Positions 1-9,223 of a stretch of DNA of 64,000 nt are shown here, one piece after another. The number at the start of each line of letters is the position of its first letter. Within the stretch, counting starts at the first letter, position 1. The position numbers and the translations under genes are program-made. This stretch comes from JAWKUK01 sp041398605. GTDB taxonomy: Bacteria; Planctomycetota; UBA1135; GCA-002686595. The stretch lies in NCBI GenBank assembly GCA_041398605.1, contig JAWKUK010000027.1, positions 37,013-101,012 of the forward strand, in the 5' to 3' direction. The notes below the pieces were generated by a model, which saw nothing but the letters and a program-made list of their open reading frames with translations, did not search any database and was not told the origin of the DNA.

Positions 1-762
1 GCGGGCTGGGCGCGCGTCGAGCGCCTGCAGCCGGCGCTGCTCGGGCCGTTCGCGACGTTCGGCCACGCGCTCTCCTTGCGCGGGGACACGTTGTTGGTCG
101 GCGCCTACCAGGACTCTGTGACGAGCCTCTATTCGGGCGCAGCGTGGGTGTACCAGCGCGCGGGCGCGACGTTTACGCCGACGGTGCGGCTCGTCGGCTC
201 GCTCGTCCCAGGCGCGGTCTTCGGCAAGGGCGTGGCGACGGACGGCGCTGGCTGGCACGCGGTGGGCGAGTCTGTACGCACGCTCCCTGGCGCGCCCGCG
301 AGCTCCGGCGCGGTGCACTTGTTCCGACCCGACCGGCCGCTCGGCTCGAACTACTGCACGCCTGTCGCGAACTCGACGCAGCGCACAGGCGCGATCGCTG
401 CGCTCGGCAGCGAAGTCGTCGCGCTCGACCAATTGACGCTGGTCGCGTATCAGCTGCCGAACAACTCGTTCGGGTTCTTCCTCGCAAGCCAGGCGCAGGC
501 GAACATCGCGCACCCCGGCGGCAGCCAAGGCGTGCTGTGCCTCGGCGGGTCCATCGGGCGCTACGTCGGCGCGGGGCAGATCCGCAACACGGGCACGGCG
601 GGGACGTTCGCGCTCCCGCTCGACCTCACCGCGACGCCGACGCCGCAGGGCCTCGTCGCGGTGGCGCCGGGTGAGACCTGGAATTACCAGGCGTGGCACC
701 GCGACAACGTCGGCGGCGCGACGTCGAACTTCACGGACGCGGTGTCCGTCGTCTTTCAGTGA
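1..762 (+). CDS. Secreted protein, 3' part only (FG-GAP-like repeats plus shared C-terminal module)
   Basis: The reading frame is open from the first base, so the gene starts outside the window. The visible 253 residues begin with beta-propeller/FG-GAP-like stretches (G-x-x-L-x-L-R-G-D-T-L-L-V-G-A, then another G-D/A-V repeat), a pattern seen in extracellular repeat proteins. The last 135 or so residues (about 343-762) form a separate module with the core NNSFGFFLASQ and a terminal VVFQ. It is closely similar to the end of the protein at 38559-40463. The module seems to be a C-terminal signature of secreted proteins in this genome; a surface-sorting or assembly role is inference. The true N-terminus and signal peptide cannot be seen. 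A strong hairpin follows 36 bases after the stop. Confidence 0.7.
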   Translation, partial: AGWARVERLQPALLGPFATFGHALSLRGDTLLVGAYQDSVTSLYSGAAWVYQRAGATFTPTVRLVGSLVPGAVFGKGVATDGAGWHAVGESVRTLPGAPASSGAVHLFRPDRPLGSNYCTPVANSTQRTGAIAALGSEVVALDQLTLVAYQLPNNSFGFFLASQAQANIAHPGGSQGVLCLGGSIGRYVGAGQIRNTGTAGTFALPLDLTATPTPQGLVAVAPGETWNYQAWHRDNVGGATSNFTDAVSVVFQ

Positions 763-798
763 GCGCGCCCGTGGTCTCTCATTGATCGTGCCCGGGGG

Positions 799-825
799 GG
801 CTGCGCGCCGCGAGGGCGCGCAGCC
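799..825 (+). terminator. Hairpin terminator candidate
   Basis: A perfect 11-bp G+C stem (GGCTGCGCGCC / GGCGCGCAGCC) with a 5-base loop lies 36 bases after the stop of the secreted-protein gene and 68 bases before the sigma-fusion gene. No T-run follows, so it may act as a rho-assisted terminator or a barrier between the two genes. Confidence 0.5.
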
Positions 826-893
826 GCGGCGGGACGAAAACCGCACTTTCGACCGACGCTCGCGGTGAGCGGACCGTCCATGCTCGTGGAGCC

Positions 894-3707
894 ATGGACA
901 CGAATCTCGACCTCAGCGGGCTGCTCGCCGATGACGCCTGGGCGCGGCAGCTCGCGTGCGCGCTGACGCGTCGGGGCGACGAGGCGGAGGACCTCGTGCA
1001 AGAGGTCCACGTCCGCGCGTTGGAGCGCCGTGGCGGGCCGCTCCGGGCGCCGCGCGCGTGGTTCGCGCGCGTGCTGCGCAACCTCGAGCTGGACCGCCGT
1101 CGCGCGGCGGCGCGGCGTCCGTCGCACGAGGCGCTGCCTGCGCAGGACGACCCTTACGAGCCGCGTTCGGTCGAGGCGACGCCCGACGTCCTGGCCGCGC
1201 GTGTCGAGGTGCAAGAGCGGCTCGCGGCAGCTGTGCTGGCGCTTGAGCCGCGCCAGCGTGATGTCGTGCTGCTGCGGCACTTCGACGGCGCGCCGGTCGC
1301 GGACATCGCGCGGCGCCTCGGTCTCGCACGCGCGACCGTGCATGAGCACCTTGAGCGCGCGCACGCGGCGCTCCGGGCCCGCCTCGGCCCGCTCGACGAC
1401 GATTCGCGCGAGCTGCGTGGGCTCATGTGGTTGGCCTCACTGCCCCTGGCGCCCAGCGCCGCGACGACCGTCGTGGCTGGCGCTGCCGCAGGTCCTGCGC
1501 TCCCGGCCGCGCTCCTCATGCTGAAGCTTACGAAACCCTTGATTGCGGCTGTGGTGCTCGCGGCCCTGACGTTCACGCTGTGGAACCGTGGACCCATCGC
1601 GCGACCAGCGCAGGAGGTCGCGAGCTCCGGCGCGCCAGTGGACCTGGCGCCAGTGGAGGCGCTCGCGGCGGCGTCGGTTGATGAGGCTGTGTTGACGGAG
1701 CGGGCGCCCGTGCCAACCGCGCCGGCGGGCGTCGTTGCGCCGGCCGAGCCTATAGCGTTCGCGGTCCTGCGAGTGCAGGTCGTCGACGAGCAGCAGCGAG
1801 GTGTTGCGGGGGTCATGGTCTACGTCGAGACCAAGCAGAATGAAGATGGGCAAGCGAGTTGGCATACATCGCGGATGCTGAACACCGACTCAAACGGCCT
1901 CGTGGTCGTGGACGTTCCTGCGGCGCTCGAGCTCGAGGTGTCGGCCCTCTCCTCGGATCATTCGTCGGGTGGCGTGGCGCCCGTGTCCGCGATCCCTGCT
2001 CACGGCGTTGGAACGGCGACGGTGGCGGTCCAAGTGCTCGCAGACCTAGCGCTCGCGGTACAAGTCGTCGACGCGCTCACGCATGAGCCGGTGGCGAGCG
2101 CGCGGGTCGCTGGCTACGTCACCCCGCCCTTCGGTCGCGGAGCAAGTCAACGTGTGGGCGTGCTCTCAGCGGACACGAGCGACGGCGCGCTGACCGATGC
2201 GCGCGGATACGCTCAGGTTCCAGCTTGGAGCTGGCGCGGAGGGTGGTGCGCGGTGCGCGCGGCGGGGTACGCGCCGTCTACCTTGGCGCTGCCACAGTCT
2301 GCCACCGCGGAGCCTATGTGGGTCGAGCTGAAGCGCGCAGCGCGGGTCGAGGGGCGAGCGCTCGGCGGACCCTCCATGGGCGTTGTACGCGCGCGTTTTG
2401 CCTCCGACGCTGGGGGCAGCGGCGCTCTCATGCGCGCGGTGCCGCCGGAGCTGGAGGTCTCTTGCGCGGTCGACCCAGAGGGGAGCTTCGTCCTTGGCGA
2501 ATTGCCCGGCGGTGCGTCGGTCGCGCTGGCGCTGTACGACGCTCTCACAGGGGCGCTCGTGCATCGACCCGCGACCCCGCTCTCGACGCTCACAGGCGAG
2601 ACGCATACCGTCGAGTGGGACCTACGCGCCACGCGCCGCATCGTCTGCACCGTACGCGAGTCGAACGGCGCGGCCGCCGTGGGCTTCGACGTGCTGCTCT
2701 TCGATTCACCCAAGACTCGGGCAGGCGCGACCCTCCCGCGCAGCGGTGCGCTCGCGGTGGGCACCACCGACGGCTCCGGGGTCGCGGTGCTGGACGGGAT
2801 CGGGGCCGGGAAGTGGGTCGTCGGGCTCGCGCCGTCGGCGGCCTTCGCGGCGTACTCCGTCGAAGTGGACGTCGCCGACGCGCCTGGTGAGACTTCGGTC
2901 GCGTTCACCCTCCATCGGGACCTCTTCATCGAGGGCCGCGTCGACGCGGCCAATGGCGCGACGCCCGACGCGTACGTGTCGGCGACCAACGCGCAGTTCC
3001 ACGTCTACATGGACGTGCGCGCGACGGACGAGGGGCGCTTTCGCATAGGGCCGCTGCTCCCCGGGGACTACGCGCTCTCCGCAAGCACGTCGCCTCTTCT
3101 GCGCGAGGGGCTGTCCTACGCGCCGTCGTTGCCCGTGACGGTCAGCGCCGGGACCAATGGAGTTGTGCTGACCCTGCGTCAGGGCGGCCGCGTGGTGTTG
3201 TCTGCGTTGGATCCGCTGAGCCGCGCGCCCGTCGAAGCCCAGTTCATCGTGAGCGGCATCGGCGCGTCTGGGGGCTACTGGTCGAACGGCTCGCCGCGCA
3301 CCAGCGCGGCGTTTGACGGCTTGGAGCTTGGTGAGTATCTCGCGTTGGCCTCTGCCCCCGACGGGCGCGTGGGCGTCGCGATGCCGGTGCGCGTCGTCGC
3401 GGAGAGCGTGACGACGGTCGAGGTGGTGCTCGGAGAGGGCGGGACGCTCGCGGTCACGGCGCCCGCAGGCGTCGACGCTTCGATCGGACGGGGCGTCTAT
3501 GTGCTGTATGGCGACGCGCTCGTCGAGATTCTGAACCTCGCGCCGGCGGAGCAGGCGCGCCTGGTGCTCTCGCCCGGGCGCTATCGAATTGGTGTCGTCG
3601 AGAGGGGGCGGACGGACGCTGCGTTGACCTGGCGCGAACGACTCCAAGGCGTGCAGGACGTCGACGTTCGGCCCGGCGAAGTGACGGCGGTCGAGCTCCG
3701 ACTGTGA
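894..3707 (+). CDS. ECF-type sigma factor fused to a membrane segment and an exported carboxypeptidase-regulatory-like region
   Basis: The protein has 937 residues. Residues 12-70 look like sigma-70 region 2 (DEAEDLVQEVHVRAL, then a WFARVLRNLELDRRR helix). Residues 105-165 look like region 4 (LEPRQRDVVLLRHF, then an HTH with IARRLGLARATVHEHLERA). A hydrophobic stretch follows (about 180-231; best membrane segment 214-231, IAAVVLAALTFTLW), and then about 700 residues of repeated beta-sandwich units resembling carboxypeptidase-regulatory/Cna-B-like domains. By topology the sigma part would be cytoplasmic and the tail outside the membrane. The ATG is preceded by GGAG at a suitable distance. No separate anti-sigma factor is adjacent; the tail or anchor may control the sigma part, perhaps through proteolysis (inference). 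C-terminal extensions on ECF sigma factors are known; I do not recall this exact architecture being characterised. Confidence 0.85.
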   Translation: MDTNLDLSGLLADDAWARQLACALTRRGDEAEDLVQEVHVRALERRGGPLRAPRAWFARVLRNLELDRRRAAARRPSHEALPAQDDPYEPRSVEATPDVLAARVEVQERLAAAVLALEPRQRDVVLLRHFDGAPVADIARRLGLARATVHEHLERAHAALRARLGPLDDDSRELRGLMWLASLPLAPSAATTVVAGAAAGPALPAALLMLKLTKPLIAAVVLAALTFTLWNRGPIARPAQEVASSGAPVDLAPVEALAAASVDEAVLTERAPVPTAPAGVVAPAEPIAFAVLRVQVVDEQQRGVAGVMVYVETKQNEDGQASWHTSRMLNTDSNGLVVVDVPAALELEVSALSSDHSSGGVAPVSAIPAHGVGTATVAVQVLADLALAVQVVDALTHEPVASARVAGYVTPPFGRGASQRVGVLSADTSDGALTDARGYAQVPAWSWRGGWCAVRAAGYAPSTLALPQSATAEPMWVELKRAARVEGRALGGPSMGVVRARFASDAGGSGALMRAVPPELEVSCAVDPEGSFVLGELPGGASVALALYDALTGALVHRPATPLSTLTGETHTVEWDLRATRRIVCTVRESNGAAAVGFDVLLFDSPKTRAGATLPRSGALAVGTTDGSGVAVLDGIGAGKWVVGLAPSAAFAAYSVEVDVADAPGETSVAFTLHRDLFIEGRVDAANGATPDAYVSATNAQFHVYMDVRATDEGRFRIGPLLPGDYALSASTSPLLREGLSYAPSLPVTVSAGTNGVVLTLRQGGRVVLSALDPLSRAPVEAQFIVSGIGASGGYWSNGSPRTSAAFDGLELGEYLALASAPDGRVGVAMPVRVVAESVTTVEVVLGEGGTLAVTAPAGVDASIGRGVYVLYGDALVEILNLAPAEQARLVLSPGRYRIGVVERGRTDAALTWRERLQGVQDVDVRPGEVTAVELRL

Positions 3708-3877
3708 GGGCTAGGTGCGGTACCTGACCCACGGTAGGTGGCAGGCTTGTACCGGGTCCCGTACCGAACCCTCGCAGCGCACCCAGCCCGGTGCACATCG
3801 CCGCGCTTTGTGCGTCGTATCGCGCGGCGAATTGGCCTTTGCGAGCAGGACAGTGACGCGTCACGTATAGATGGGGC

Positions 3878-5080
3878 ATGGCACAGATCGTCACTTTGCC
3901 CCACGAGCCGACCTGCGTCTGGCCGCGCTTCGATGCGACCGACGAGGCCGCCGTCTTGTCCGTCATGCGCGACGGCAACGTCTCCACGCACCCCGTCATC
4001 CGCGAGCTCGAGCGCGACTACGCCGCGTTCACCGGGCGCGCGCACGCGCTCGCACACTCGAGCGGCACGGTCGCCCTGATGGCCGCGTTCTTCGCGCTCG
4101 GGCTCCAACCCGGCGACGAAGTCCTCGTCCCGACCGCGACGTTCTGGGCCTCGATCCTCCCGATGCTCTGGTTCGGCCTCGTCCCCGTCTTCTGCGAGAG
4201 CGAAGCCGAGCGCCTCGGGCCATGTCCCGACGACCTGCGCCAGCGCATCACGCCGCGGACCCGCGCGCTCGTCGTCGTGCACCTGTGGGGGCTCCCCGCG
4301 CGCATGACCGAGCTCACGGCCCTCGCCGCCGAGTTCGGCCTGAAGATCATCGAGGACGCGAGCCACGCCCACGGCGCCACTTGGCGCGGCGTCCCGTGCG
4401 GCCGCCTCGGCGACATCTCGGTGTTCAGCCTCCAAGGCGACAAGCTCGCGCCCGCCGGCGAGGGTGGGGTGCTCCTGACCGACGACCCCGAGCTGTGGGA
4501 GCGCGCCGTCACGCTCGGCGACATCACGCGCATCATCGAGCTCGACACGCCCGCGCGCCGCTTCGCGGCGACCTCGTTCGGGGTCAAGACGCGCATCGCG
4601 CCCATGTCCGCGGCCCTCGGGCGCGCGCAGCTCGCGAAGCTCCCCGCGCACAACGCGCGCCGCGGCGCGAACCACCGGCGGCTGTCCGCGGCGCTCGAGG
4701 CCCTCGGGTTCGACACGTTCCTCGGGCCGGCCCACGTCGAGCGCGTTTACTTCGAGTTCCTCGTGCGGCACCGCGACCCCTCGTTCGACGTGCCGGGCGC
4801 CGTCGCGGCGCTGCAGGCCGTGGGCTGCCGCGCCGCGGCGCCCCGCTACCCGCTGGTGCACCAGCAGCCCTTCTTCGCCGAGGGGCACTGGCGGGCGGTC
4901 GCGCGGGTGGGCCGCGAGCACCTCGAGCGTGACCTCAGGGACCCTGCGCCGGACGCCTGCCCGCGGACGGCCGCCGAGAACGCGCGGCTCATCCGCCTTC
5001 CGAACTTCCCCGGCGAGGACAACGGCATCGTCGATCAGTACGCGGCGGCCTTTGCGCGCGTCTGCGAGGCAGGCGCGTGA
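3878..5080 (+). CDS. DegT/DnrJ/EryC1/StrS-family PLP-dependent sugar aminotransferase
   Basis: This 400-residue protein is a fold-type I PLP enzyme of the DegT/StrS family. These normally transaminate keto-sugar nucleotides for surface polysaccharides or glycans. Visible motifs: the PLP-phosphate region HSSGTVALMAAFFALG (60-75), the cofactor-contact Asp in IIEDASHAHGA (160), and the Schiff-base lysine K189 in SLQGDKLAPAGEGG, where the trailing G-E-G-G is typical. Length fits the family (about 370-400). It starts at ATG 3878 and overlaps the next gene by 1-4 bases, so the two are probably co-transcribed. The glycosyltransferases downstream suggest a role in glycan synthesis. The exact sugar cannot be told from sequence. 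Confidence 0.9.
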   Translation: MAQIVTLPHEPTCVWPRFDATDEAAVLSVMRDGNVSTHPVIRELERDYAAFTGRAHALAHSSGTVALMAAFFALGLQPGDEVLVPTATFWASILPMLWFGLVPVFCESEAERLGPCPDDLRQRITPRTRALVVVHLWGLPARMTELTALAAEFGLKIIEDASHAHGATWRGVPCGRLGDISVFSLQGDKLAPAGEGGVLLTDDPELWERAVTLGDITRIIELDTPARRFAATSFGVKTRIAPMSAALGRAQLAKLPAHNARRGANHRRLSAALEALGFDTFLGPAHVERVYFEFLVRHRDPSFDVPGAVAALQAVGCRAAAPRYPLVHQQPFFAEGHWRAVARVGREHLERDLRDPAPDACPRTAAENARLIRLPNFPGEDNGIVDQYAAAFARVCEAGA

Positions 5081-5433
5081 TGCTGCGGCTCGGGAACGCG
5101 CTGCTGCATGCCACGCACCTGGCGGTCATCTGCTTCTCGTGTGTCGGCTGGATCTGGCCGGAGACGCGCCCCTGGCACCTCGCGCTCGCAGCGGGCATCG
5201 CCGTGTCGTGGTTCGTGATCGGGCCGCTCCTTGGCGATCCGGGCTACTGCGTCGTGACGGGAGCGCAGCACGCCCTCTGGCGCCGGCTCGGCCACACCGA
5301 GCAGCCCAACTACATGAGCTTCCTGTATGCGCGGCTCACGGGCCGCCCGCCCGACAGTGCGCGCATCGGGCGGTGGACGCAGGGAACGTTCTACGCCACG
5401 ACGACCCTCTCGCTCGCCTTAACGTGCCTCTGA
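5077..5433 (+). CDS. Small multi-spanning membrane protein (DUF2784-like)
   Basis: The 118-residue hydrophobic protein has two clear membrane segments (about residues 10-28 and 36-52) and a possible third at the C-terminus (ATTTLSLALTCL). The pattern H-x-x-H near the N-terminus, a G-W tryptophan pair, and G-x-P-G-Y-C-V-V-T followed by a basic helix resembles the DUF2784 group, but that match is from memory and weak. Either GTG 5077 or ATG 5080 can be the start; the ATG overlaps the upstream stop codon, indicating coupling to the aminotransferase gene. Function unknown. Confidence 0.65.
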   Translation: MMLRLGNALLHATHLAVICFSCVGWIWPETRPWHLALAAGIAVSWFVIGPLLGDPGYCVVTGAQHALWRRLGHTEQPNYMSFLYARLTGRPPDSARIGRWTQGTFYATTTLSLALTCL

Positions 5434-5564
5434 GGGCCGGCCCCTTGGCGCGCGGCGCCCCAGCCGGGCCGGGCGGCGGCCAAGAAGCGGGGCAGGCAGG
5501 CCCGGGGCGCGTGGAAGCTGCCGTGCGCGATCGCTAAGCTCGCCGGCATGAGGGGAGCATCGGC

Positions 5565-8258
5565 ATGAGGGTCGCATTGGTCGCGCATGAGTTGGCGCCG
5601 CACCGTCGAGGTGGCATCGCGTCTCACACCGCAGCGCTGGCGCGCGCGCTCGCGCGGGCGGGCGTGGAGGTCGAGGTCTTCACCCTGCGCCCGCTCGCGG
5701 GCCTGACGCCGCTGGCGCAGCGCCGCGAAGAGCGCGCCGCCGGGGACGAGCCCTTCGCGGTCACGTACCTCGACGCGTCGCCGACCGACCACCAAACGGA
5801 AGAGGGGGAGCGCCGCATCGCCGAGGCCTTCGGCGCGTTCCTCGACCGCGAGCGGCCCGAGATCGTGCACTTCGAGCACCTCCTCGGGCTCGGGCCGGCC
5901 GGCGTCATGGAGGCCAGGCAGCGCGGCATCCCGACCGTCTTCGTCGCCCACGACTGGTGGGCGGTGCACGACAACCTGCACCTCGTGCAGCCGGACCTCA
6001 CGACCTTCGAGCCCGGCGACCACGAGGCCGAAGCGCGCGGGCGCCTCGCCCTGCGCTGGCTCGAAGGCCTCGCCGCCGCGGACCGGTCCCACGTCGCGGA
6101 CCCGCACGGGGCGCTCCTCCGCGAGCAGCTCAGCGGCGCCAACCACGCGCGCTTGCACGCGTTCTTGCACGGCCCGGGGACGAGCGCCGGGACCGCTGCG
6201 AGCACGGGCTCAGGTGCGGGCGCCTCGGCGCGCCTCGGCGCCCGCCCGGGACGTCCAGAGGTGCCGCACATCGAGGCCGAGCTGGAACGGACCCGCGCGC
6301 GCCTGGCCGCCAAGCGCGCCGCGCTCAGCCAAGTCGACGCGCGCTTCGCCTCGTCCCGCGCCCTCTCGCGGCGCCTGTCCGCGCTCGTCGGCCGCGCCTT
6401 CTCGTTCCGCGCGCCTGGCGTCGATCGCGAGCGCATCGCGGTGGCCCCGCGCATCGCCCCCGTGGCCGTCGCTGAGGGCCCCAGTCCCCTGCGCGTCGGC
6501 TTTGTCGGGAGCATCGTGAAAGAGCGCGGGCTGCATGTCCTCCTCGATGCGCTCGCGGGCATCGAAGGCAAGGTCGAGCTGCACGTCCACGGGGACTCGA
6601 CCGATCGTTCCTACGTCGCGCGCTGCCGGCGGCGCGCCGAGGCCCTCGGCGCCGTCTGGCACGGCGGCTACAACCCGGACGACCTGCCGCAGCGCCTCGC
6701 GGCGCTCGACGCGGTCTGCCTGCCGAGCCTCTGGTCCGACAACGCGCCGCTCGTCTTGCGCGAGGCCTACGCAGCGGGCCTGCCCGTCGTCGTCAGCGAC
6801 ACCGAGGCGCTGCGTGAGAGCGTCCTGCCGACGACCTCGGAGGAGCGCCGCGAGGTCGACGCGGCCGACGCGCTCGGCCTGCTCGTGCCGGCCGGCGACG
6901 TCGGCGCGCTGCGCGCGGCGCTCGTGCGCCTGGCGGAGGACGAGGCGCTGCGCGCGACGCTCGCCGAACGCGCGCTGAAGCTCGAGGGCCCGCTCGCGAA
7001 GCGCCTCGCCCAGGAAGCGGGCGAGTGGATCGCGACCTACGCGCAGCTGCACGGCGCCGCGTTGAAGCGGCGCGTGCCTCAGCCCGTGCCGGCCCACCTC
7101 GCCGGCTTGGCGCGTGACGTCGCGCGCCTCGAAGCGCAGCCCACGCGCCTCCTGTTCCAGGAGGTCACCCAGGGCCTCGTGCGGCTCGGCGCAGCGGTCG
7201 GGCTCGACGTCACGGCGACGGAGCTCATGACGCTGGCCGTGGGGCGTGGCTCGCGCACGCGCGACGAGCGCGCAGCGGACGCGCGGGCCCTCGACTGGTT
7301 GCGCGCGAGCGTCCGCGAGCTCGGCGACGCCCGCAGCGCCTTGGAGTCCCGCTCGAAGTGGCGCGCGCAGCAGCTCGAGGACCTCGGGGACCGCGTCGCT
7401 TGGTTCGAACAGCGCGTGCGCGAGCGTGAGTTCGAGCTCGTGAACCTGCGCGCGGAGCGCGACGACCACGGGTCGGCGCGCGAGCACCTCGAGGAGGAGC
7501 GCAGGCAGCTGCGGGACGCGATTGAAGCGCGCGAGCGCGAACACCACACGCTCATGGAGCAGCTCGACGAAGCGCGCGGCGCGCTGCGTTCGCTCGCTGA
7601 AGAGCGGGATTGGCTGCGCGATACGCTCGATCGCGGCTCGGAGGAGCTGCGTTGGCTGCGCGAGCACATCGCCGGCGACATCGAAGACGCGCTCACCGAC
7701 CGCGAGGCGATCGAGATCCGCTTCGAGCGCCTGTGCAGCGAGCATGAGTCGCTCGAGAACCACGAGCTTTGGCTGCGCCGCGAGGTGGCCGCGATGCTCG
7801 AGACCCTCGGCGGGCCGGCGCAGCAGGCGCCCGAGGACCCGAGCGACCTCGAGCGCGCGCTGACACATGGCCGCGAGCGGCTCGGGCGCCTCGTCGCCGA
7901 GCTGCGCTGGCGGCGCGGCGAGATGGACGCCGCGCGCACCGCGGCGTCGAGCCTCATCACGCGCCTCGCGGGCGGGAACCTCGCCTCGCGCGCGCGTAGC
8001 TGGGTCAGCGCCGCCCCGTCCGACGCCTTGGGGCGCGCGTCGGAGGCCTTCGAGCCGCCGCTCGTGGACGTCGCCGCGACCGAAGACCGGGTGGTGACGC
8101 CGATGCCACGTGGCGCTGGAGCGAACGCTGCGCCGAAGGCGGCCTCAAAGGCCGGCTCGAAGACGGCCGAGCAAGCCGGTCGCGCCAACGCAGGCGTCGA
8201 ACGAGAGGCGTCGCTCGGCACCCAAGCCAGCGCGGCAGAGAGCGTGGAGGAGCAATGA
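5565..8258 (+). CDS. GT4-family glycosyltransferase with long C-terminal coiled coil
   Basis: The 897-residue protein starts with a GT-B fold glycosyltransferase. The N-terminal Rossmann half (MRVALVAHELAPHRRGGIAS) carries the glycine-rich acceptor loop, and the nucleotide-sugar half begins near residue 310 (VGFVGSIVKERGLHVLLDAL) with the family E-x7-E-type region near 398 (PLVLREAYAAGLPVVVSD). Between the halves sits an unusual insertion of about 110 residues with a Gly/Ala/Ser-rich linker and a charged helix (about 236-280). From about 574 to 745 there is a long heptad-rich, Arg/Glu-rich coiled coil, and a low-complexity tail ends the protein. Ordinary GT4 enzymes have 350-420 residues, so more than half is additional. 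A GAGGGGA Shine-Dalgarno precedes ATG 5565. It overlaps the GT2 gene by 4 bases. Donor and acceptor are unknown. Confidence 0.85.
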   Translation: MRVALVAHELAPHRRGGIASHTAALARALARAGVEVEVFTLRPLAGLTPLAQRREERAAGDEPFAVTYLDASPTDHQTEEGERRIAEAFGAFLDRERPEIVHFEHLLGLGPAGVMEARQRGIPTVFVAHDWWAVHDNLHLVQPDLTTFEPGDHEAEARGRLALRWLEGLAAADRSHVADPHGALLREQLSGANHARLHAFLHGPGTSAGTAASTGSGAGASARLGARPGRPEVPHIEAELERTRARLAAKRAALSQVDARFASSRALSRRLSALVGRAFSFRAPGVDRERIAVAPRIAPVAVAEGPSPLRVGFVGSIVKERGLHVLLDALAGIEGKVELHVHGDSTDRSYVARCRRRAEALGAVWHGGYNPDDLPQRLAALDAVCLPSLWSDNAPLVLREAYAAGLPVVVSDTEALRESVLPTTSEERREVDAADALGLLVPAGDVGALRAALVRLAEDEALRATLAERALKLEGPLAKRLAQEAGEWIATYAQLHGAALKRRVPQPVPAHLAGLARDVARLEAQPTRLLFQEVTQGLVRLGAAVGLDVTATELMTLAVGRGSRTRDERAADARALDWLRASVRELGDARSALESRSKWRAQQLEDLGDRVAWFEQRVREREFELVNLRAERDDHGSAREHLEEERRQLRDAIEAREREHHTLMEQLDEARGALRSLAEERDWLRDTLDRGSEELRWLREHIAGDIEDALTDREAIEIRFERLCSEHESLENHELWLRREVAAMLETLGGPAQQAPEDPSDLERALTHGRERLGRLVAELRWRRGEMDAARTAASSLITRLAGGNLASRARSWVSAAPSDALGRASEAFEPPLVDVAATEDRVVTPMPRGAGANAAPKAASKAGSKTAEQAGRANAGVEREASLGTQASAAESVEEQ

Positions 8259-9196
8259 CAAGGCCCGTATCGATCGTCATCCCGTCCCTCGGTGATGTCG
8301 CGCAGCTCGAGCGCGCCCTGGCGGCGCTCCGGGCGGAGGTGCAAGCGCGCGGCGTCGAGGACCAGATCCTGGTCGTCGACGACACAGGCAAGGACGTGCT
8401 GCGGCGCGCGCTCGACGTGGGCTGGCCCGACGTCCGCGTGCATCCCCGCAAGCTGAACGGCGGCTTCGGCGCGGCGGCGTTCGACGGCGCGCAGGCGGCG
8501 GACTACCGCCTCATGTTCCTGATGCACCCCGACGTCATCGTGCGCCCTGGCGCGCTGACGGCGCTCGTCGACGCCTTGGCCGACGACGGCGTCTTCGCGG
8601 CGAGCCCGCGGGTGCTCGAAGGGGGCGGGGACGACCGCGCCGCCGCGCGCCGGGGGGTCGCCCTCGAGGACGGCCGCCTCGCGCTGCACGACGTCAGCGG
8701 CGCGCTGCCCGTGGACGAGGAGGAGTGCGTGCCGATCGCGTTCGCGCCAGCGTGCGCGATGCTCGTGCGCCGCGAAGAGTTCATCGCGATGGGGGGCTTC
8801 GACCGCTTCCTCGCGCCGCTTCACTTCGAGGACGTGGACCTCGGTCTCACGGCTTGGCGCCGCGGCCGGCGGGTCGTCGAAGTGCCGCTCGCCGTCGTCG
8901 AGCACCACTCCGGCGGGACGTTGAACGACCATGTGCCGCCTGCGCTTTCGCGCGCGGCGATGGAGCGGAACCGCCTCCTCGTCCAATGGAAGCACCTCTC
9001 GACGAAGCGCGAGGCCCACGATCACTTGGTGTCGCTCTGGCGCGACGCGCTGGACGCGGGCATCACCGGGCGCCGCGAGGACCTCGTGCACTTGGCGCTC
9101 GCGCTGCGCGAGCTCGACGCGGTCGGCGCGGCGCGCAGCGCCATGGCGGACGCGCGGATCGGGCTCGAGGCCGCGCTCGCCCTCGGGCAGCCGTGA
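8255..9196 (+). CDS. GT2-family glycosyltransferase
   Basis: The 313-residue GT-A fold enzyme shows the typical GT2 N-terminus SIVIPSLGD, the UDP-binding Asp pair in QILVVDDTGK, a glycine-rich LNGGFGAA loop, an M-H-P-D-V segment in the place of the D-x-D motif, and the acceptor-side FEDVDLGLTAWRRG with the E-D pair. This matches rhamnosyltransferase-like GT2 enzymes that build cell-surface glycans. No membrane segment is visible, so it probably acts on the cytoplasmic face. ATG 8255 overlaps the preceding glycosyltransferase gene in an ATGA junction, so the two are likely translated together. The sugar transferred cannot be assigned. Confidence 0.88.
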   Translation: MTRPVSIVIPSLGDVAQLERALAALRAEVQARGVEDQILVVDDTGKDVLRRALDVGWPDVRVHPRKLNGGFGAAAFDGAQAADYRLMFLMHPDVIVRPGALTALVDALADDGVFAASPRVLEGGGDDRAAARRGVALEDGRLALHDVSGALPVDEEECVPIAFAPACAMLVRREEFIAMGGFDRFLAPLHFEDVDLGLTAWRRGRRVVEVPLAVVEHHSGGTLNDHVPPALSRAAMERNRLLVQWKHLSTKREAHDHLVSLWRDALDAGITGRREDLVHLALALRELDAVGAARSAMADARIGLEAALALGQP

Positions 9197-9223
9197 CGCG
9201 CCCTCGCGCGGGCCTCGGCGTCA
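9194..9223. terminator. Bidirectional hairpin covering two convergent stop codons
   Basis: TGACGC (9194-9199) pairs with GCGTCA (9218-9223), with an inner GCCC/GGGC helix. The outer stem contains the TGA of the GT2 gene on the + strand and the TGA of the AsmA-like gene on the - strand, so one hairpin could serve both convergent transcripts. No T-run is present. Confidence 0.4.

Noticed and set aside
3708..3877. Inverted and direct repeats of G-T-A-C-C-G after the sigma-fusion gene, considered as a terminator
   Set aside because: Several alternative pairings exist, none long and contiguous; I cannot support one structure.
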